A stretch of DNA of 64,000 nucleotides from Enterobacter hormaechei subsp. hoffmannii (GCF_001729745.1 NZ_CP017186.1:248001-312000), one strand, 5' to 3'. Shown: positions 52,001 through 62,812, numbered from the stretch's first letter. Notes: generated by a model from the sequence alone, not told the origin. Numbers and translations: made by a program.

Positions 52001-52036
52001 CCGTCTCCCCACAGTGCTGATTTTGTTAGTCGTTTG

Positions 52037-52063
52037 GTGCGCCTTCGCGGGCGCACTTTTTTT
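52037..52063 (+). terminator. Intrinsic terminator of malM
   Basis: GTGCGCC (52037-52043) pairs with GGCGCAC (52050-52056), followed by seven T. Confidence 0.92.
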
Positions 52064-52172
52064 GGCTAAGTTGCACCTTTGTTGCGATAGTGATCGTTAA
52101 ATTCTGTTTGTCCGTCCTCATTTTGCCAATCTGCGATACAATGCTTTTACGTTATGTATCGGAGAGTCTGGC

Positions 52173-52670
52173 ATGTCACACCCCGCGCTAACGCAGCTGC
52201 GTGCGCTACGCTATTTCGACCAAATACCCGCGCTTGACCCGGAGCAACTGGACTGGCTGTTGCTGGAAGATTCCATGACAAAACGTTTTGAGCAACAGGG
52301 TAAAACGGTCACGGTGACGATGATTCAGGAAGGGTTTGTCTCGCCTGCGGAGATTGCCAGCGAGCTGCCGCTGCTGCCGCAGGAAGAACGCTACTGGCTG
52401 CGTGAAATTTTACTCTGTGCGGATGGCGAGCCGTGGCTTGCCGGGCGGACGGTGGTTCCTGAGTCTACACTTTCCGGGCCGGAGCTGGCATTGCAACGCC
52501 TCGGCAAAACGCCCCTGGGGCGCTATCTGTTCACCTCGTCTGAACTGACCCGTGATTTTATTGAAATTGGTTGCGATGCCGATTTGTGGGGGCGCCGTTC
52601 CCGCCTTCGTTTGAGTGGCAAGCCGTTAATACTGACGGAACTCTTTTTGCCTGCATCGCCGTTGTATTAA
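52173..52670 (+). CDS. ubiC: Chorismate lyase UbiC
   Basis: A 165-residue enzyme that converts chorismate to 4-hydroxybenzoate and pyruvate, the first step of ubiquinone synthesis. Length equals that of E. coli, and the blocks [20 protein letters not shown] and [13 protein letters not shown] are conserved. It is 12 bases before ubiA. Confidence 0.97.
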   Translation: MSHPALTQLRALRYFDQIPALDPEQLDWLLLEDSMTKRFEQQGKTVTVTMIQEGFVSPAEIASELPLLPQEERYWLREILLCADGEPWLAGRTVVPESTLSGPELALQRLGKTPLGRYLFTSSELTRDFIEIGCDADLWGRRSRLRLSGKPLILTELFLPASPLY

Positions 52671-52682
52671 GAGGGAGAAAAA

Positions 52683-53552
52683 ATGGAGTGGAGTCTGACG
52701 CAGAATAAGCTGCTGGCCTATCACCGCCTGATGCGTACTGATAAACCCATTGGCGCGCTGCTGCTGCTGTGGCCGACCTTATGGGCGCTGTGGGTTGCCA
52801 CGCCGGGCGTACCGCCGCTGTGGATCCTGGCGGTGTTTGTGGCGGGTGTCTGGCTGATGCGCGCTGCGGGCTGTGTGGTCAACGACTATGCTGACCGGAA
52901 ATTTGATGGACATGTTAAGCGCACCGCGAATCGTCCTTTGCCGAGCGGTCAGGTGACCGGGAAAGAGGCGCGCATCCTGTTTGTGGTGCTGGTGCTTCTC
53001 TCTTTCATGCTGGTGTTAACCCTTAACACCATGACCATTCTGCTGTCCGTCGCTGCTCTGGCGCTGGCCTGGGTCTATCCATTTATGAAGCGATACACCC
53101 ATCTGCCGCAGGTGGTATTGGGTGCGGCATTTGGCTGGTCGATTCCCATGGCGTTTGCCGCGGTCAGCGAGTCCGTTCCGCTCAGCTGCTGGCTGATGTT
53201 CCTGGCGAATATTCTCTGGGCCGTTGCGTACGATACCCAATACGCGATGGTCGATCGCGATGACGATCTCAAGATTGGCATCAAATCGACAGCGATCCTG
53301 TTTGGCCGTCACGACAAACTGATCATCGGCATATTGCAGGTGGCGGTGCTGGCGTTGATGGTGGCGATTGGTCGCCTGAACGGGCTGAACTGGGAGTTTT
53401 ACTGGTCCGTGCTGGTGGCGGGTCTGCTGTTTGCGTATCAGCAGAAGCTGATCGTGAAGCGCGAGCGTGAAGCCTGCTTTAAAGCGTTTCTGAATAATAA
53501 CTACGTCGGGCTGGTGCTGTTTATGGGGCTGGCGATGAGTTACTGGTCATAA
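52683..53552 (+). CDS. ubiA: 4-hydroxybenzoate octaprenyltransferase UbiA
   Basis: A 289-residue membrane prenyltransferase that attaches the polyprenyl chain to 4-hydroxybenzoate. The two Asp-rich motifs are visible: [11 protein letters not shown] and [12 protein letters not shown]. It has about eight or nine hydrophobic helices. It forms an operon with ubiC. Confidence 0.97.
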   Translation: MEWSLTQNKLLAYHRLMRTDKPIGALLLLWPTLWALWVATPGVPPLWILAVFVAGVWLMRAAGCVVNDYADRKFDGHVKRTANRPLPSGQVTGKEARILFVVLVLLSFMLVLTLNTMTILLSVAALALAWVYPFMKRYTHLPQVVLGAAFGWSIPMAFAAVSESVPLSCWLMFLANILWAVAYDTQYAMVDRDDDLKIGIKSTAILFGRHDKLIIGILQVAVLALMVAIGRLNGLNWEFYWSVLVAGLLFAYQQKLIVKREREACFKAFLNNNYVGLVLFMGLAMSYWS

Positions 53553-53555
53553 AAA

Positions 53556-53636
53556 AACCGGGTGGCGGCTTCGCCTTACCCGGCCTACGATTTAGCAGAA
53601 CATGTAGGCCGGGTAAGCGTTAGCGCCACCCGGCTT
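53556..53636. repeat. REP pair (BIME) between ubiA and plsB
   Basis: CCGGGTGGCGGCTTCGCCTT with ACCCGGCCTACG, and GTAGGCCGGGTAAGCGTTAG with CGCCACCCGG, in opposite orientation between converging genes. It may act as a bidirectional end signal. Confidence 0.9.
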
Positions 53637-53641
53637 TAACA

Positions 53642-56062
53642 TCACTCGCCCTGCGTCGAACTCTCAATCGTTAAACGCACATCCGCGGTAATCAGCTCTG
53701 CCAGCATCTGGTAAACCTTCATCGTCTCTTCCGGCTCGGCATCGCCCGTATCGCTAATGTAACCTTCGTCGCGCAGCGTCAGCACCAGGGAGCTGAATAC
53801 CGCTTTGTCGAAGAATTCCGGGGCGTTAATGCCATGCAGAACGGACAGGCGCTGGGCCAGCGTCCGACTCTCTTTTTCCAGCGTACCGCGGTTGATTGAC
53901 GGGTTAGCACTCAATAACCAGAAGGTAATGGCGTAGCGCTGCAACGTCTCACGCGCACCGGAAGCCAGGAGCTGCAAGGTTCGGGAACGTGACGGATTGA
54001 TATGCAGTTCGTCATCACTGATGGTAATCAGCCCCTGACGACGCATCTCTGCGGACATTTTATCGAGCTCTGCCGCCAGCTCATCCTTACTCCAGCGCAG
54101 GAACAGCTCCGCTTTCAGCATCGGATAGATGGCCTGAATATGGCGCAGCAGCTCCTGACGCGAAATACGGCGGTGCTGGGTAATAATGGCAGCCATCAGT
54201 GACGGCAGCATCAGCATGTGAGTGATGTTATTACGGTAGTAGGTCATCAGCACGGCCTGCTCGCGCGGCAGAATGATGATGTCACCAATCGTATCTTTCT
54301 CGACTTCGAACTTGTTCATCTGCAACGCGTGATCGATCAGTTCGCTGGCGGTGGCAGACGGCACGGTCGAATCCACGGAATACGGCACGTTGCGCATGAT
54401 ATCCAGATAGCAATCAATCTGCTCGGTCAGCTGCTCGCGAGTCAGTGAACGCTGGCGAGAGGCCAGAAGCGCGGTACAACACAGGTTCATGGCGTTTGCC
54501 GCACCAGCATTGTTGATGCGTACCATCAGCTCGGATGCAATGCCGTTGACCGTTGGCGTCAGCCAGGCCGGACGTACCGCTTCGATAGGATCAATAGACT
54601 CGCGCCACTCCGGAACATGATGGTTCAGATATGTCATCAGGGGCAGGGGCTCGCCAAAGTTCACGTAGCCCTGACCGAGGTTGCGCAATTTACTCAGACC
54701 ACGCAGCATCTGCGGCAGACTCTCTTTCTCTTTGGTCGCACCGCGCAGCTCTTTCGCGTAGGTGCCCACTTCCATCACGTGTTCATAACCGATGTAAATA
54801 GGCACCAGCGTGATAGGACGCGTACCGCCACGCAGCATGGCCTGAATGGTCATCGACAGCGTGCCGGTCTTCGGATCGAGCAGACGACCGGTACGGGAGC
54901 GACCGCCTTCAACAAAGTACTCCACGGAATAACCGCGGCTGAACAGCTCGCCCAGATACTCCCTGAAAACGGTGGAGTAGAGCTTGTTACCCTTGAAGGT
55001 ACGACGAATGAAGAACGCACCCAGACGGCGGAAAATCGGACCTGCTGGCCAGAAGTTCAGGTTGATACCGGCAGCAATATGCGGCGGCACCAGGCCCTGG
55101 TGATAGAGCACGTAAGAGAGCAGCAGGTAGTCCATGTGGCTGCGGTGGCAGGGCACATAGACAATCTCGTGGCCGTCATGCGCTAACTGACGCACGCGCT
55201 CGGCGTTGTGGACGTTAATCCCCTGATAGAGGCGGTTCCACGTGAAACCGAGGATACGGTCAGAGAGACGAATCATCTCGTAGGAGAAGTTTGCGGCGAT
55301 CTCTTCCATCAGCGCGATTGCGTTCTGCTGCGCTTTCTCGTGCGAAATCTTCTTGCTGCGCGCTTCGTCTTCTACGGCACGGGCAATCGCTTTGGAAGCC
55401 AGCAGCTTGTTAAACAGATCCTGACGCGCCGGGAGACGTGGCCCAACGGCCGCCAGACGCTGACGTGCAAAGTGCATACGCGCAACGCGCGCCAGCTTTT
55501 GCGCAATGATTTTGTCAGTACCGTGTTCATCCGCCATGCGGCGCAGTGAAACGGAAGGCGAGAAGCGAACAAAGCTGTCGCGTCCCAGCCATGAGACGGC
55601 GAAGAATTTCTGAATGCCGTTGAGCATACGCAGCGGCGGGTTCTCTTCCCCTTTTTCACGCCCCGGACGACGGCCAAACATCACCGACACCGGCACCATC
55701 TGCACGTCCAGATCGGGGTTGCTGCGGTGCAGATCGAGGTAATCATGGAACAGCTTAATGGACTCTTCTTTCGGCGTGTAATAGGTGAACACGCGCGGTC
55801 CGCCATGGATGAACACGTAGCGCGGCAGCAGCGTACCGTCGACTTCCAGCGGTTCAAGCGGGTCAGGTAAATCGTGCGCCAGACATTGAGCGCGAAGCGT
55901 TAGCAGGTCTGCCTTCGAGTTATAAGGCAAAACGTACATAATAGGGCGCGACGTATCGAGCCCTAATTCCAGCGCAGGTTCTGCTGGGATAGACTTACTT
56001 TTTACCAGTACGCTTAATGGTAAATTAAGTAATTTGTAGTAAATTCGTGGCCAGCCGGACAT
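53642..56062 (-). CDS. plsB: Glycerol-3-phosphate 1-O-acyltransferase PlsB
   Basis: An 806-residue inner-membrane enzyme for the first acylation in phospholipid synthesis. The catalytic HX4D motif is present in [12 protein letters not shown]. Further acyltransferase blocks are [22 protein letters not shown] and a later PIYIGYE. The frame extends to 56125, but the family start [12 protein letters not shown] is at 56062. It is divergent from dgkA, as in E. coli. Confidence 0.97.
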   Translation of the reverse strand: MSGWPRIYYKLLNLPLSVLVKSKSIPAEPALELGLDTSRPIMYVLPYNSKADLLTLRAQCLAHDLPDPLEPLEVDGTLLPRYVFIHGGPRVFTYYTPKEESIKLFHDYLDLHRSNPDLDVQMVPVSVMFGRRPGREKGEENPPLRMLNGIQKFFAVSWLGRDSFVRFSPSVSLRRMADEHGTDKIIAQKLARVARMHFARQRLAAVGPRLPARQDLFNKLLASKAIARAVEDEARSKKISHEKAQQNAIALMEEIAANFSYEMIRLSDRILGFTWNRLYQGINVHNAERVRQLAHDGHEIVYVPCHRSHMDYLLLSYVLYHQGLVPPHIAAGINLNFWPAGPIFRRLGAFFIRRTFKGNKLYSTVFREYLGELFSRGYSVEYFVEGGRSRTGRLLDPKTGTLSMTIQAMLRGGTRPITLVPIYIGYEHVMEVGTYAKELRGATKEKESLPQMLRGLSKLRNLGQGYVNFGEPLPLMTYLNHHVPEWRESIDPIEAVRPAWLTPTVNGIASELMVRINNAGAANAMNLCCTALLASRQRSLTREQLTEQIDCYLDIMRNVPYSVDSTVPSATASELIDHALQMNKFEVEKDTIGDIIILPREQAVLMTYYRNNITHMLMLPSLMAAIITQHRRISRQELLRHIQAIYPMLKAELFLRWSKDELAAELDKMSAEMRRQGLITISDDELHINPSRSRTLQLLASGARETLQRYAITFWLLSANPSINRGTLEKESRTLAQRLSVLHGINAPEFFDKAVFSSLVLTLRDEGYISDTGDAEPEETMKVYQMLAELITADVRLTIESSTQGE

Positions 56063-56216
56063 AAACGATGTAAAGCCTCTGGTTAATAATGCAATTGCGG
56101 CGCAAGGATAACAGAAAGCGCGCAAAATTTCTGTTGTTACCCGTCATACTTCAGGTCGCAGCAAAACGCGCTGCGGCTTTAGTTACTGACGCTATTTATC
56201 ATAAAAGGTTCTTTTA

Positions 56217-56585
56217 ATGGCCAATAATACCACTGGGTTAACTCGAATCATTAAAGCTGCCGGTTATTCATGGAAAGGTTTCCGCGCCGCATGGGTTAAT
56301 GAAGCCGCTTTCCGCCAGGAAGCGGTTGCCGCAATCGTTGCCGTTGTCATCGCCTGCTTCCTTGATGTTGATGCTATCACCCGCGTACTGCTCATCGGAT
56401 CTGTCCTTCTGGTGATGATAGTGGAAATTCTGAATAGCGCTATTGAGGCCGTTGTTGACCGAATCGGGTCGGAATTCCATGAACTGTCTGGCCGGGCGAA
56501 AGACATGGGTTCCGCTGCCGTACTGCTGTCGATTATCACGGCGGCGATCACCTGGGTCACGCTACTTTGGTCGCATTTCCGATGA
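56217..56585 (+). CDS. dgkA: Diacylglycerol kinase DgkA
   Basis: A 122-residue trimeric inner-membrane kinase that recycles diacylglycerol made during membrane-derived oligosaccharide synthesis. Three helices and the signature EILNSAIEAVVDRIGSE (active-site region) are visible. Confidence 0.97.
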   Translation: MANNTTGLTRIIKAAGYSWKGFRAAWVNEAAFRQEAVAAIVAVVIACFLDVDAITRVLLIGSVLLVMIVEILNSAIEAVVDRIGSEFHELSGRAKDMGSAAVLLSIITAAITWVTLLWSHFR

Positions 56586-56648
56586 GCCTCGAGGAATAAT
56601 TAAGTCCCTGGTTTTTTGTGCAGTTTTTGGTTCCAAAATCGCCTTTGA

Positions 56649-56685
56649 CTGTATATACTCACAGCATAACTGTATATACACCCAG
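56649..56685 (+). promoter_or_regulatory. Two LexA boxes before lexA
   Basis: CTGTATATACTCACAG (56649-56664) and CTGTATATACACCCAG (56670-56685) both fit the CTGT-N8-ACAG SOS consensus; the second has one mismatch (CCAG). The pair ends 8 bases before the lexA start, giving autorepression. Confidence 0.97.
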
Positions 56686-56693
56686 GGGGCGGT

Positions 56694-57302
56694 ATGAAAG
56701 CGTTAACGACCAGGCAGCAAGAGGTGTTTGATCTCATTCGGGATCATATCGGCCAGACGGGTATGCCACCCACGCGTGCAGAAATTGCGCAGCGTCTGGG
56801 CTTCCGTTCTCCTAATGCTGCCGAAGAGCACCTTAAGGCGCTTGCGCGTAAGGGCGTGATTGAGATTGTTTCCGGCGCCTCACGCGGCATCCGTCTGCTG
56901 GTGGAAGAAGAGAGCGGTATTCCGCTGGTGGGTCGCGTAGCCGCAGGTGAACCTCTGCTGGCGCAGCAGCACATCGAAGGGCACTATCAGGTTGACCCAG
57001 GCATGTTCAAGCCGAGCGCCGATTTCCTGCTGCGCGTTAGCGGAATGTCCATGAAAGATATCGGTATTCTTGATGGCGATCTGCTGGCGGTACACAAAAC
57101 CCAGGACGTGCGTAACGGACAAGTCGTGGTGGCGCGCATTGATGATGAAGTGACGGTTAAGCGCCTGAAAAAACAAGGCAATACCGTGCAGCTTCTGCCT
57201 GAAAACAATGAATTCTCCCCGATTGTGGTGGATCTCCGCGAGCAGAGCTTCTCTATTGAAGGGCTGGCTGTCGGCGTTATCCGCAACGGTGAATGGCTGT
57301 AA
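56694..57302 (+). CDS. lexA: SOS repressor LexA
   Basis: A 202-residue repressor with an N-terminal winged helix-turn-helix and a C-terminal self-cleavage domain. The cleavage site is Ala84-Gly85, and the catalytic pair is Ser119 and Lys156, all at E. coli positions. It is expected to control itself and the downstream dinF through the paired SOS boxes. Confidence 0.99.
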   Translation: MKALTTRQQEVFDLIRDHIGQTGMPPTRAEIAQRLGFRSPNAAEEHLKALARKGVIEIVSGASRGIRLLVEEESGIPLVGRVAAGEPLLAQQHIEGHYQVDPGMFKPSADFLLRVSGMSMKDIGILDGDLLAVHKTQDVRNGQVVVARIDDEVTVKRLKKQGNTVQLLPENNEFSPIVVDLREQSFSIEGLAVGVIRNGEWL

Positions 57303-57365
57303 TCTCTTCCTGACAGGCTGTAGTTCCTCTACAGCCTGGCCTGTTTTCTGATTCCGGTAATTTCC

Positions 57366-58703
57366 ATGGCATTGCTAACTTCTGCCGATAAGGCGTTGTG
57401 GCGTCTTGCGCTACCGATGATTTTTTCCAATATTACCGTTCCTCTGCTGGGGCTGGTTGATACGGCGGTAATCGGGCATCTGGATTCGCCGATTTACCTG
57501 GGCGGCGTCGCGATTGGCGCAACGGCGACCAGCTTCCTCTTTATGCTGCTACTTTTTCTGCGCATGAGTACGACAGGCCTTACGGCCCAGGCGTATGGTG
57601 CAAAAGATCCCCTGCGTCTGGCGCGTGCGCTGGTTCAGCCGCTCATTCTGGCGTTCGGTGCTGGCGCGTTAATCGTTCTGTTGCGTACGCCGCTGATTGA
57701 TCTTGCGCTCCATATTGTAGGCGGCAGCGATGCCGTACTGGAACAAGCCCGGCGGTTCCTCGAAATTCGCTGGCTCAGCGCGCCCGCTTCACTGGCAAAC
57801 CTGGTCCTTCTGGGCTGGCTGCTGGGCGTGCAGTACGCCCGCGCGCCAGTGATCCTGCTGGTGGTGGGCAACCTGCTTAACATTGTGCTCGATCTCTGGC
57901 TGGTGATGGGACTGCACATGAACGTCCGGGGCGCGGCGCTGGCTACGGCAATTGCCGAGTACGGGACGCTGCTGATCGGTTTGGGGATGGTCTGGCGCGT
58001 GCTGGTGATGCGCGGTATCACCCTGGATCTGCTGAAATCGGCCTGGCGCGGCAATATGCGTAAGCTGCTGGCGCTTAATCGCGACATCATGCTCCGTTCG
58101 CTCCTGCTGCAACTCTGCTTCGGCGCATTAACCGTTTTTGGTGCGCGTCTTGGGCCTGAGATCGTCGCCGTCAACGCAGTGCTCATGACGTTACTGACCT
58201 TTACCGCTTACGCGCTGGATGGTTTTGCTTACGCCGTCGAGGCGCATTCAGGGCAGGCTTATGGCGCGCGTGAAAGCGGCCAGTTACGCGAAGTCTGGCG
58301 TGCAGCCTGTCGTCAGGCGGGTCTGGTGGCGCTGGTCTTTGCTCTGGTTTACGCCTGTTTTGGTGGGCATATTGTCGCGCTTCTCACCTCGTTGCCCGCG
58401 CTACGTGAGCTGGCCGATCGCTACATCCTCTGGCAGGTAGTATTACCGGTGGTGGGCGTGTGGTGCTATTTGCTGGACGGCATGTTTATTGGTGCGACGC
58501 GAGGGGCGGAGATGCGCAACAGTATGGCCGTCGCTGCGGCGGGGTTCGGCCTGACGCTGCTGACCTTGCCGTATCTCGGCAATCATGGTCTGTGGCTCGC
58601 GCTGGCGGTGTTTCTCTCACTGCGTGGCCTTTCGCTGGCCGTTATCTGGCGTCGTCACTGGCGAAACAATACCTGGTTTCCAGCCCCGCACGATATATCG
58701 TAA
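57366..58703 (+). CDS. dinF: MATE family efflux protein DinF
   Basis: A 445-residue membrane protein with about twelve hydrophobic helices and MATE motifs in both halves (LVDTAVIGHLDSPIYLGGV and the later DGFAYAVEAHSGQAYGA). It starts 63 bases after lexA and is likely co-transcribed with it under SOS control. In E. coli it has been linked to oxidative stress and bile salt tolerance. Confidence 0.94.
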   Translation: MALLTSADKALWRLALPMIFSNITVPLLGLVDTAVIGHLDSPIYLGGVAIGATATSFLFMLLLFLRMSTTGLTAQAYGAKDPLRLARALVQPLILAFGAGALIVLLRTPLIDLALHIVGGSDAVLEQARRFLEIRWLSAPASLANLVLLGWLLGVQYARAPVILLVVGNLLNIVLDLWLVMGLHMNVRGAALATAIAEYGTLLIGLGMVWRVLVMRGITLDLLKSAWRGNMRKLLALNRDIMLRSLLLQLCFGALTVFGARLGPEIVAVNAVLMTLLTFTAYALDGFAYAVEAHSGQAYGARESGQLREVWRAACRQAGLVALVFALVYACFGGHIVALLTSLPALRELADRYILWQVVLPVVGVWCYLLDGMFIGATRGAEMRNSMAVAAAGFGLTLLTLPYLGNHGLWLALAVFLSLRGLSLAVIWRRHWRNNTWFPAPHDIS

Positions 58704-58822
58704 CGGTTAAAGATTCCGAATATAAAAATAAATGCCGAATCCTTAACTACAATAATAATCACGTCCAGCAGAAAAGAACGAAGCGGACGATACTCATAGA
58801 CGCTTAACACGAGGACACGATT

Positions 58823-59032
58823 ATGAATAAAGATGAAATCGGCGGCAACTGGAAGCAATTCAAAGGTAAAGCGAAAGAACAGTGGGGTAAGCTGACAGAT
58901 GACGATATGACCGTCATTGAAGGTAAGCGCGATCAGCTGGTAGGTAAAATCCAGGAGCGCTACGGTTACGAAAAAGATCAGGCGGAAAACGAAGTCAAAG
59001 ACTGGGAAACCCGTAACGACTACCGCTGGTAA
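58823..59032 (+). CDS. yjbJ: CsbD family stress protein YjbJ
   Basis: A 69-residue, highly charged soluble protein of the CsbD family (GNWKQFKGKAKEQWGKLTDD). E. coli YjbJ is abundant and RpoS-dependent. GAGGA lies before the ATG. Confidence 0.96.
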   Translation: MNKDEIGGNWKQFKGKAKEQWGKLTDDDMTVIEGKRDQLVGKIQERYGYEKDQAENEVKDWETRNDYRW

Positions 59033-59049
59033 CCGGTACTATCCCCAAG

Positions 59050-59072
59050 GGCGGCCCTGAGCCGCCTTTTTC
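59050..59072 (+). terminator. Intrinsic terminator of yjbJ
   Basis: GGCGGC (59050-59055) pairs with GCCGCC (59061-59066) around 5 bases, followed by TTTTTC. Confidence 0.9.
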
Positions 59073-59079
59073 TTTGGCT

Positions 59080-59592
59080 TTAACGCGGCTTTTTCTTCAC
59101 CAGGATAGAGTGATCGTGCTGACAGTCATCCTGATGACGGCATGACTCCACCTCCACGCAGGCAGAACATAAGCCGTGGGCTTCAATCACGTTATGGCGC
59201 AGCGCAAAGCCCATTCTGGCTGCCAGCGTATGCATAATATCTTCCACACCTTCCGCACACTCTTCCTTCACCACACCACAGCGATCGCAGATAAACATGG
59301 CGGACGTGTGAGTAGGCTGGTCAAAAAGATGGCACAGCACATAGCTGTTTGTTGATTCCACTTTATGCACAAACCCTTGCTCCAGCAGAAAATCCAGCGC
59401 CCGATAGACGGTCGGCGGTTTTGCCTGCGGCTCGCTTTCACGCAGCAGGTCGAGCAGATCGTAAGCGCTGATGGCACCCTGTTGCAGGCTCATCAGACGC
59501 AGTACCTCAAGGCGCTGCGGGGTCAGGCGCACATTGCGTTGCGCACAGAGCTTTTCAGCTTGCGCTAACAGCTCTTTTGTGGACTTGTCCAT
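59080..59592 (-). CDS. zur: Zinc uptake regulator Zur
   Basis: A 170-residue Fur-family repressor of zinc uptake genes. The structural zinc site uses Cys102/Cys105 (CDRC) and Cys142/Cys145 (CSAC). The C-terminus is rich in His and Cys (CRHQDDCQHDHS). An N-terminal winged helix covers about residues 20-85. GAGG precedes the ATG. Confidence 0.97.
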   Translation of the reverse strand: MDKSTKELLAQAEKLCAQRNVRLTPQRLEVLRLMSLQQGAISAYDLLDLLRESEPQAKPPTVYRALDFLLEQGFVHKVESTNSYVLCHLFDQPTHTSAMFICDRCGVVKEECAEGVEDIMHTLAARMGFALRHNVIEAHGLCSACVEVESCRHQDDCQHDHSILVKKKPR

Positions 59593-59706
59593 CGGGCACC
59601 TCGGATGTGGTAAGGGGTGAAAACCCTCACTTTATCATGTTCTGCTAAAAACACCGAGATCCGCCAGGCTGTGCTATACCTGACGCATCGCAAATCGGGA
59701 GATCGC

Positions 59707-60198
59707 ATGATGAAAAGACCTGACTGTATTCGGCACTGGCGGGACGTGGAAGGCGCCGATGACGCAACGTATCCGGACAGCAATGAACGGTTTTCTATTG
59801 GCGCGCCGCTGGCCCGCAAGCTGGGACTCGGCCGCATTGGTATTCACCATGAACGGCTGCCGCCCGGACGCCGTACTTCTTATCCGCATGCGGAAAGCGA
59901 CGAAGAGGAGTTTGTTTACGTTCTGGAGGGTTACCCTGAGGCCTGGATCAATGGTTATCTGTGGAAGCTTGAACCCGGAGACAGCGTGGGATTTCCTGCC
60001 GGCACGGGCGTGTGCCATACCTTTATCAACAACACCGATGAAGAGGTGCGCTTACTGGTGGTGGGTGAGGCTAATAAAAAACATAACCGCATCTACTATC
60101 CCCTCAATCCGGTGTATGCCGTGACGCGCGAAGACCACTGGGTAGACCATCCGCCTCAGTTTTTTGGCCCGCACGATGGAAAACCTGGGCGAAAATAA
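59707..60198 (+). CDS. Cupin-domain protein of unknown function
   Basis: A 163-residue soluble protein with a single conserved beta-barrel cupin: the first motif (RRTSYPHAESDEEEFVYVLEG) and the second (GDSVGFPAGTGVCHTFIN) are clear. His and Glu residues in these motifs (HAESDEEE and CHTF) suit metal binding. The frame opens at 59617, but the ATG at 59707 follows GGGAG, with an ATG at 59710 as an alternative. It is divergent from zur, but I see no Zur box. Not present at this place in E. coli. A function cannot be inferred. Confidence 0.85.
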   Translation: MMKRPDCIRHWRDVEGADDATYPDSNERFSIGAPLARKLGLGRIGIHHERLPPGRRTSYPHAESDEEEFVYVLEGYPEAWINGYLWKLEPGDSVGFPAGTGVCHTFINNTDEEVRLLVVGEANKKHNRIYYPLNPVYAVTREDHWVDHPPQFFGPHDGKPGRK

Positions 60199-60366
60199 TT
60201 TCCTCTTCTATAAATATTGATGGCCGTCACATATTACAACAGGCCGGGATGGAATTTAACTTAAGGAAATAGCGGGTCTTTTTGCACTTATTCACAGCAA
60301 TAGTTCGTTCCTGTTTGGGTGATAACAGACAGGGTTAACTAATAACAAACTATTTACGAGCACACT

Positions 60367-61677
60367 GTGAAAAAACATTTTAAATTTTCGATGGTTAGCA
60401 TCGCTGTCTCCTTTTTTATGGCAAATCAGGCGGGAGCAGCCAATACCTGGACGGAAGCGCGTAGCGACGCAATGGGCGGAACGGGTGTCGCGGCAGGGAG
60501 CTATGGCAGCGGGGCGTTAATCAACCCCGCGTTACTGGCAAAATCTAAGCCCGAGGATGATGTGACGGTCATTTTGCCGTCCGTTGGCGTGCAGGTGACC
60601 GATGAAGACAATCTTCAGGACGAGATTGATACCATTAACGATAAAATCAATCATTACAAGGACGTGGTTGATAGTCTGACCCCCATTGATATCATCACGA
60701 ATCCATTAGGTTCGATCAATCAGTTCCAGGGCGCAGCGAAAGATCTCGCTGATGAGCTGGACTACCTGAAAGGCAAAACCGCACACGCCACCGCAGGGGC
60801 GGGGATTGCCGTCAGTATCCCTAACGATGTCCTTTCCGTGGCCTTTATGGCCAAAGGCTATGCACATGGCCGCGTCAGCTCTTCAATCGATCAGCAGGAC
60901 ATTGATTATCTGCGCGGTATACAACGAAGCGATGCGGTGGCTGCCGGTGTGGCGCTGGATGCCGCGCTAAACGGTTCCGATCAGATCACCAAAAACCTTA
61001 ACTCTACGGCGTCTGGTCGGGCGGCGATTGTGTCCGACTACGGTATTGCGGTAGCCCGTCAGTTCGATCTTGGCGGCGTTCCGGTTTCCGTTGGCGTCAC
61101 GCCGAAGCTGCAAAAAACCTGGCTCTATAACTACACTACCTCAATCTACGATTACGACAGTAATAAGTGGAACGACAGCCGCTACCGTACCGACGACACT
61201 GGCTTCAACGTCGATGCCGGTATTGCTGCTGATTTCGGTGAAAACTGGACGGTCGGCGTGAGCGGGCAAAACCTGATGTCGCGCGATATCGATACCAAAG
61301 ATATCCGCATTCGCAACGGGCGCACAGGAGAGGTGGTGAGTTATAAAGACACCTATCAGATCCGTCCGCTGGTCACTGCCGGGGCCGCCTGGCACAACGA
61401 TCTGGTGACGCTGACCGCGGACGGGGATCTGACCGAAACCAAGGGCTTTAAAAGCGAAGACACCTCCCAGTACGTTGGCGTCGGTGCCGAAGTCACGCCG
61501 CTGAGCTGGCTGGCAGTACGCGCCGGTTATCGTGCGGATATGAAGGGGAACGACAGCAACGTCTTTACCGGCGGTGTCGGTTTTGCGCCGTTCAACTCCG
61601 TCCATGTTGACCTGATGGGGCTTTATGGCGAAGACGAGACCTGGGGCGCAGGGGCGCAGTTGAGCATGACGTTCTAA
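60367..61677 (+). CDS. TraF-like outer-membrane barrel protein (PorV/FadL-like)
   Basis: A 436-residue exported protein with a signal peptide (about 25 residues, ending QAGA before ANTWTEARSD) and the conserved N-terminal motif DAMGGTGVAAG...GALINPALLA found in proteins annotated as conjugal transfer TraF-like, a FadL/PorV-type barrel. The C-terminus GAGAQLSMTF ends in Phe, as in outer-membrane barrels. A helical insert (about residues 85-140) is unusual. There are no conjugation genes around it, so the name TraF should not be read as a function. It has its own leader and terminator. Confidence 0.8.
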   Translation: MKKHFKFSMVSIAVSFFMANQAGAANTWTEARSDAMGGTGVAAGSYGSGALINPALLAKSKPEDDVTVILPSVGVQVTDEDNLQDEIDTINDKINHYKDVVDSLTPIDIITNPLGSINQFQGAAKDLADELDYLKGKTAHATAGAGIAVSIPNDVLSVAFMAKGYAHGRVSSSIDQQDIDYLRGIQRSDAVAAGVALDAALNGSDQITKNLNSTASGRAAIVSDYGIAVARQFDLGGVPVSVGVTPKLQKTWLYNYTTSIYDYDSNKWNDSRYRTDDTGFNVDAGIAADFGENWTVGVSGQNLMSRDIDTKDIRIRNGRTGEVVSYKDTYQIRPLVTAGAAWHNDLVTLTADGDLTETKGFKSEDTSQYVGVGAEVTPLSWLAVRAGYRADMKGNDSNVFTGGVGFAPFNSVHVDLMGLYGEDETWGAGAQLSMTF

Positions 61678-61683
61678 AGTACA

Positions 61684-61709
61684 CCGGAGGCGCTGCGCCT
61701 CCGGCTTTT
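61684..61709 (+). terminator. Intrinsic terminator of the TraF-like gene
   Basis: CCGGAGGCG pairs with CGCCTCCGG around a 3-base loop, followed by CTTTTC. Confidence 0.85.
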
Positions 61710-61759
61710 CTTTGTGCTATAGTAGCGCCCCTTTTCCACCAGATGCTTAAAAGTTCGCC

Positions 61760-62755
61760 ATGTCGTCAGAATTTCAGACCGCTTTCTCTGCACACCGTTT
61801 CTCCATTGCGCCAATGCTCGACTGGACGGACAGACATTGCCGCTATTTCCTGCGTCAGCTCTCCCGCCATACGCTGCTATACACCGAAATGGTCACTACC
61901 GGCGCAATTATTCACGGCAAAGGCGACTATCTGGCGTACAGCGAAGAGGAGCATCCGGTTGCGCTGCAACTCGGTGGCAGCGATCCGGCTGCGCTGGCGC
62001 AGTGCGCGAAGCTGGCCGAAGAACGCGGCTATGACGAGATTAACCTCAACGTCGGTTGTCCGTCCGACCGTGTGCAAAACGGCATGTTCGGCGCGTGTCT
62101 GATGGGAAATGCGCACCTGGTGGCGGACTGCATCAAAGCGATGCGCGACGTCGTCTCTATCCCGGTCACGGTCAAAACCCGTATCGGCATAGACGACCAG
62201 GATAGCTATGAGTTTCTGTGTGATTTCATCAACACGGTATCAGGGAAGGGTGAATGCGAGATGTTTATCATCCACGCCCGTAAAGCCTGGCTCTCAGGCC
62301 TCAGCCCGAAAGAAAACCGCGAGATCCCGCCGCTGGACTACCCGCGCGTGTACCAGCTGAAACGCGACTTCCCACACCTGACCATGTCGATCAATGGCGG
62401 TATTAAGTCTCTGGACGAGGCCAAAGCGCACCTCGAACATATGGATGGCGTGATGGTCGGACGCGAGGCGTATCAGAATCCGGGCATTCTGGCGACGGTT
62501 GACCGGGAAATCTTTGGCGTTGAGGGTGCTGACACCGATCCCGTGGCCGTAGTGCGCGCCATGTATCCGTACATTGAGCGCGAGCTGAGTCATGGTACGT
62601 ATCTGGGCCACATTACCCGCCATATGCTTGGCCTGTTCCAGGGCATTCCTGGTGCGCGCCAGTGGCGTCGTTATCTCAGCGAGAACGCGCATAAAGCCGG
62701 TGCGGATATTGAGGTACTGGAACACGCGCTGCGTCTGGTTGCGGATAAACGTTAA
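61760..62755 (+). CDS. dusA: tRNA-dihydrouridine(20/20a) synthase DusA
   Basis: A 331-residue flavin enzyme that reduces U20 and U20a in tRNA. Catalytic Cys100 lies in [10 protein letters not shown], and the FMN barrel starts with [15 protein letters not shown]. The C-terminal helical domain is present. It is followed at once by a terminator and pspG. Confidence 0.97.
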   Translation: MSSEFQTAFSAHRFSIAPMLDWTDRHCRYFLRQLSRHTLLYTEMVTTGAIIHGKGDYLAYSEEEHPVALQLGGSDPAALAQCAKLAEERGYDEINLNVGCPSDRVQNGMFGACLMGNAHLVADCIKAMRDVVSIPVTVKTRIGIDDQDSYEFLCDFINTVSGKGECEMFIIHARKAWLSGLSPKENREIPPLDYPRVYQLKRDFPHLTMSINGGIKSLDEAKAHLEHMDGVMVGREAYQNPGILATVDREIFGVEGADTDPVAVVRAMYPYIERELSHGTYLGHITRHMLGLFQGIPGARQWRRYLSENAHKAGADIEVLEHALRLVADKR

Positions 62756-62783
62756 ATTTCGCTAAAAGATGGTCAAATACGCC

Positions 62784-62812
62784 ACGCCCTGCAACACATT
62801 GCGGGGCGTTTT
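62784..62812 (+). terminator. Intrinsic terminator of dusA
   Basis: ACGCCCTGCAA (62784-62794) pairs with TTGCGGGGCGT (62799-62809) around CACA, with one G-T pair, followed by TTT. Confidence 0.85.

Noticed and set aside
59593-59706. Possible Zur operator between zur and the cupin gene
   Set aside because: No palindrome close to the Zur consensus (GAAATGTTATA type) is visible.
60367-61677. Interpretation of the TraF-like gene as part of a conjugation system or integrated plasmid
   Set aside because: The neighbours are core chromosomal genes, with no tra, mob, integrase or attachment-site sequences. The match is to a general outer-membrane barrel family.
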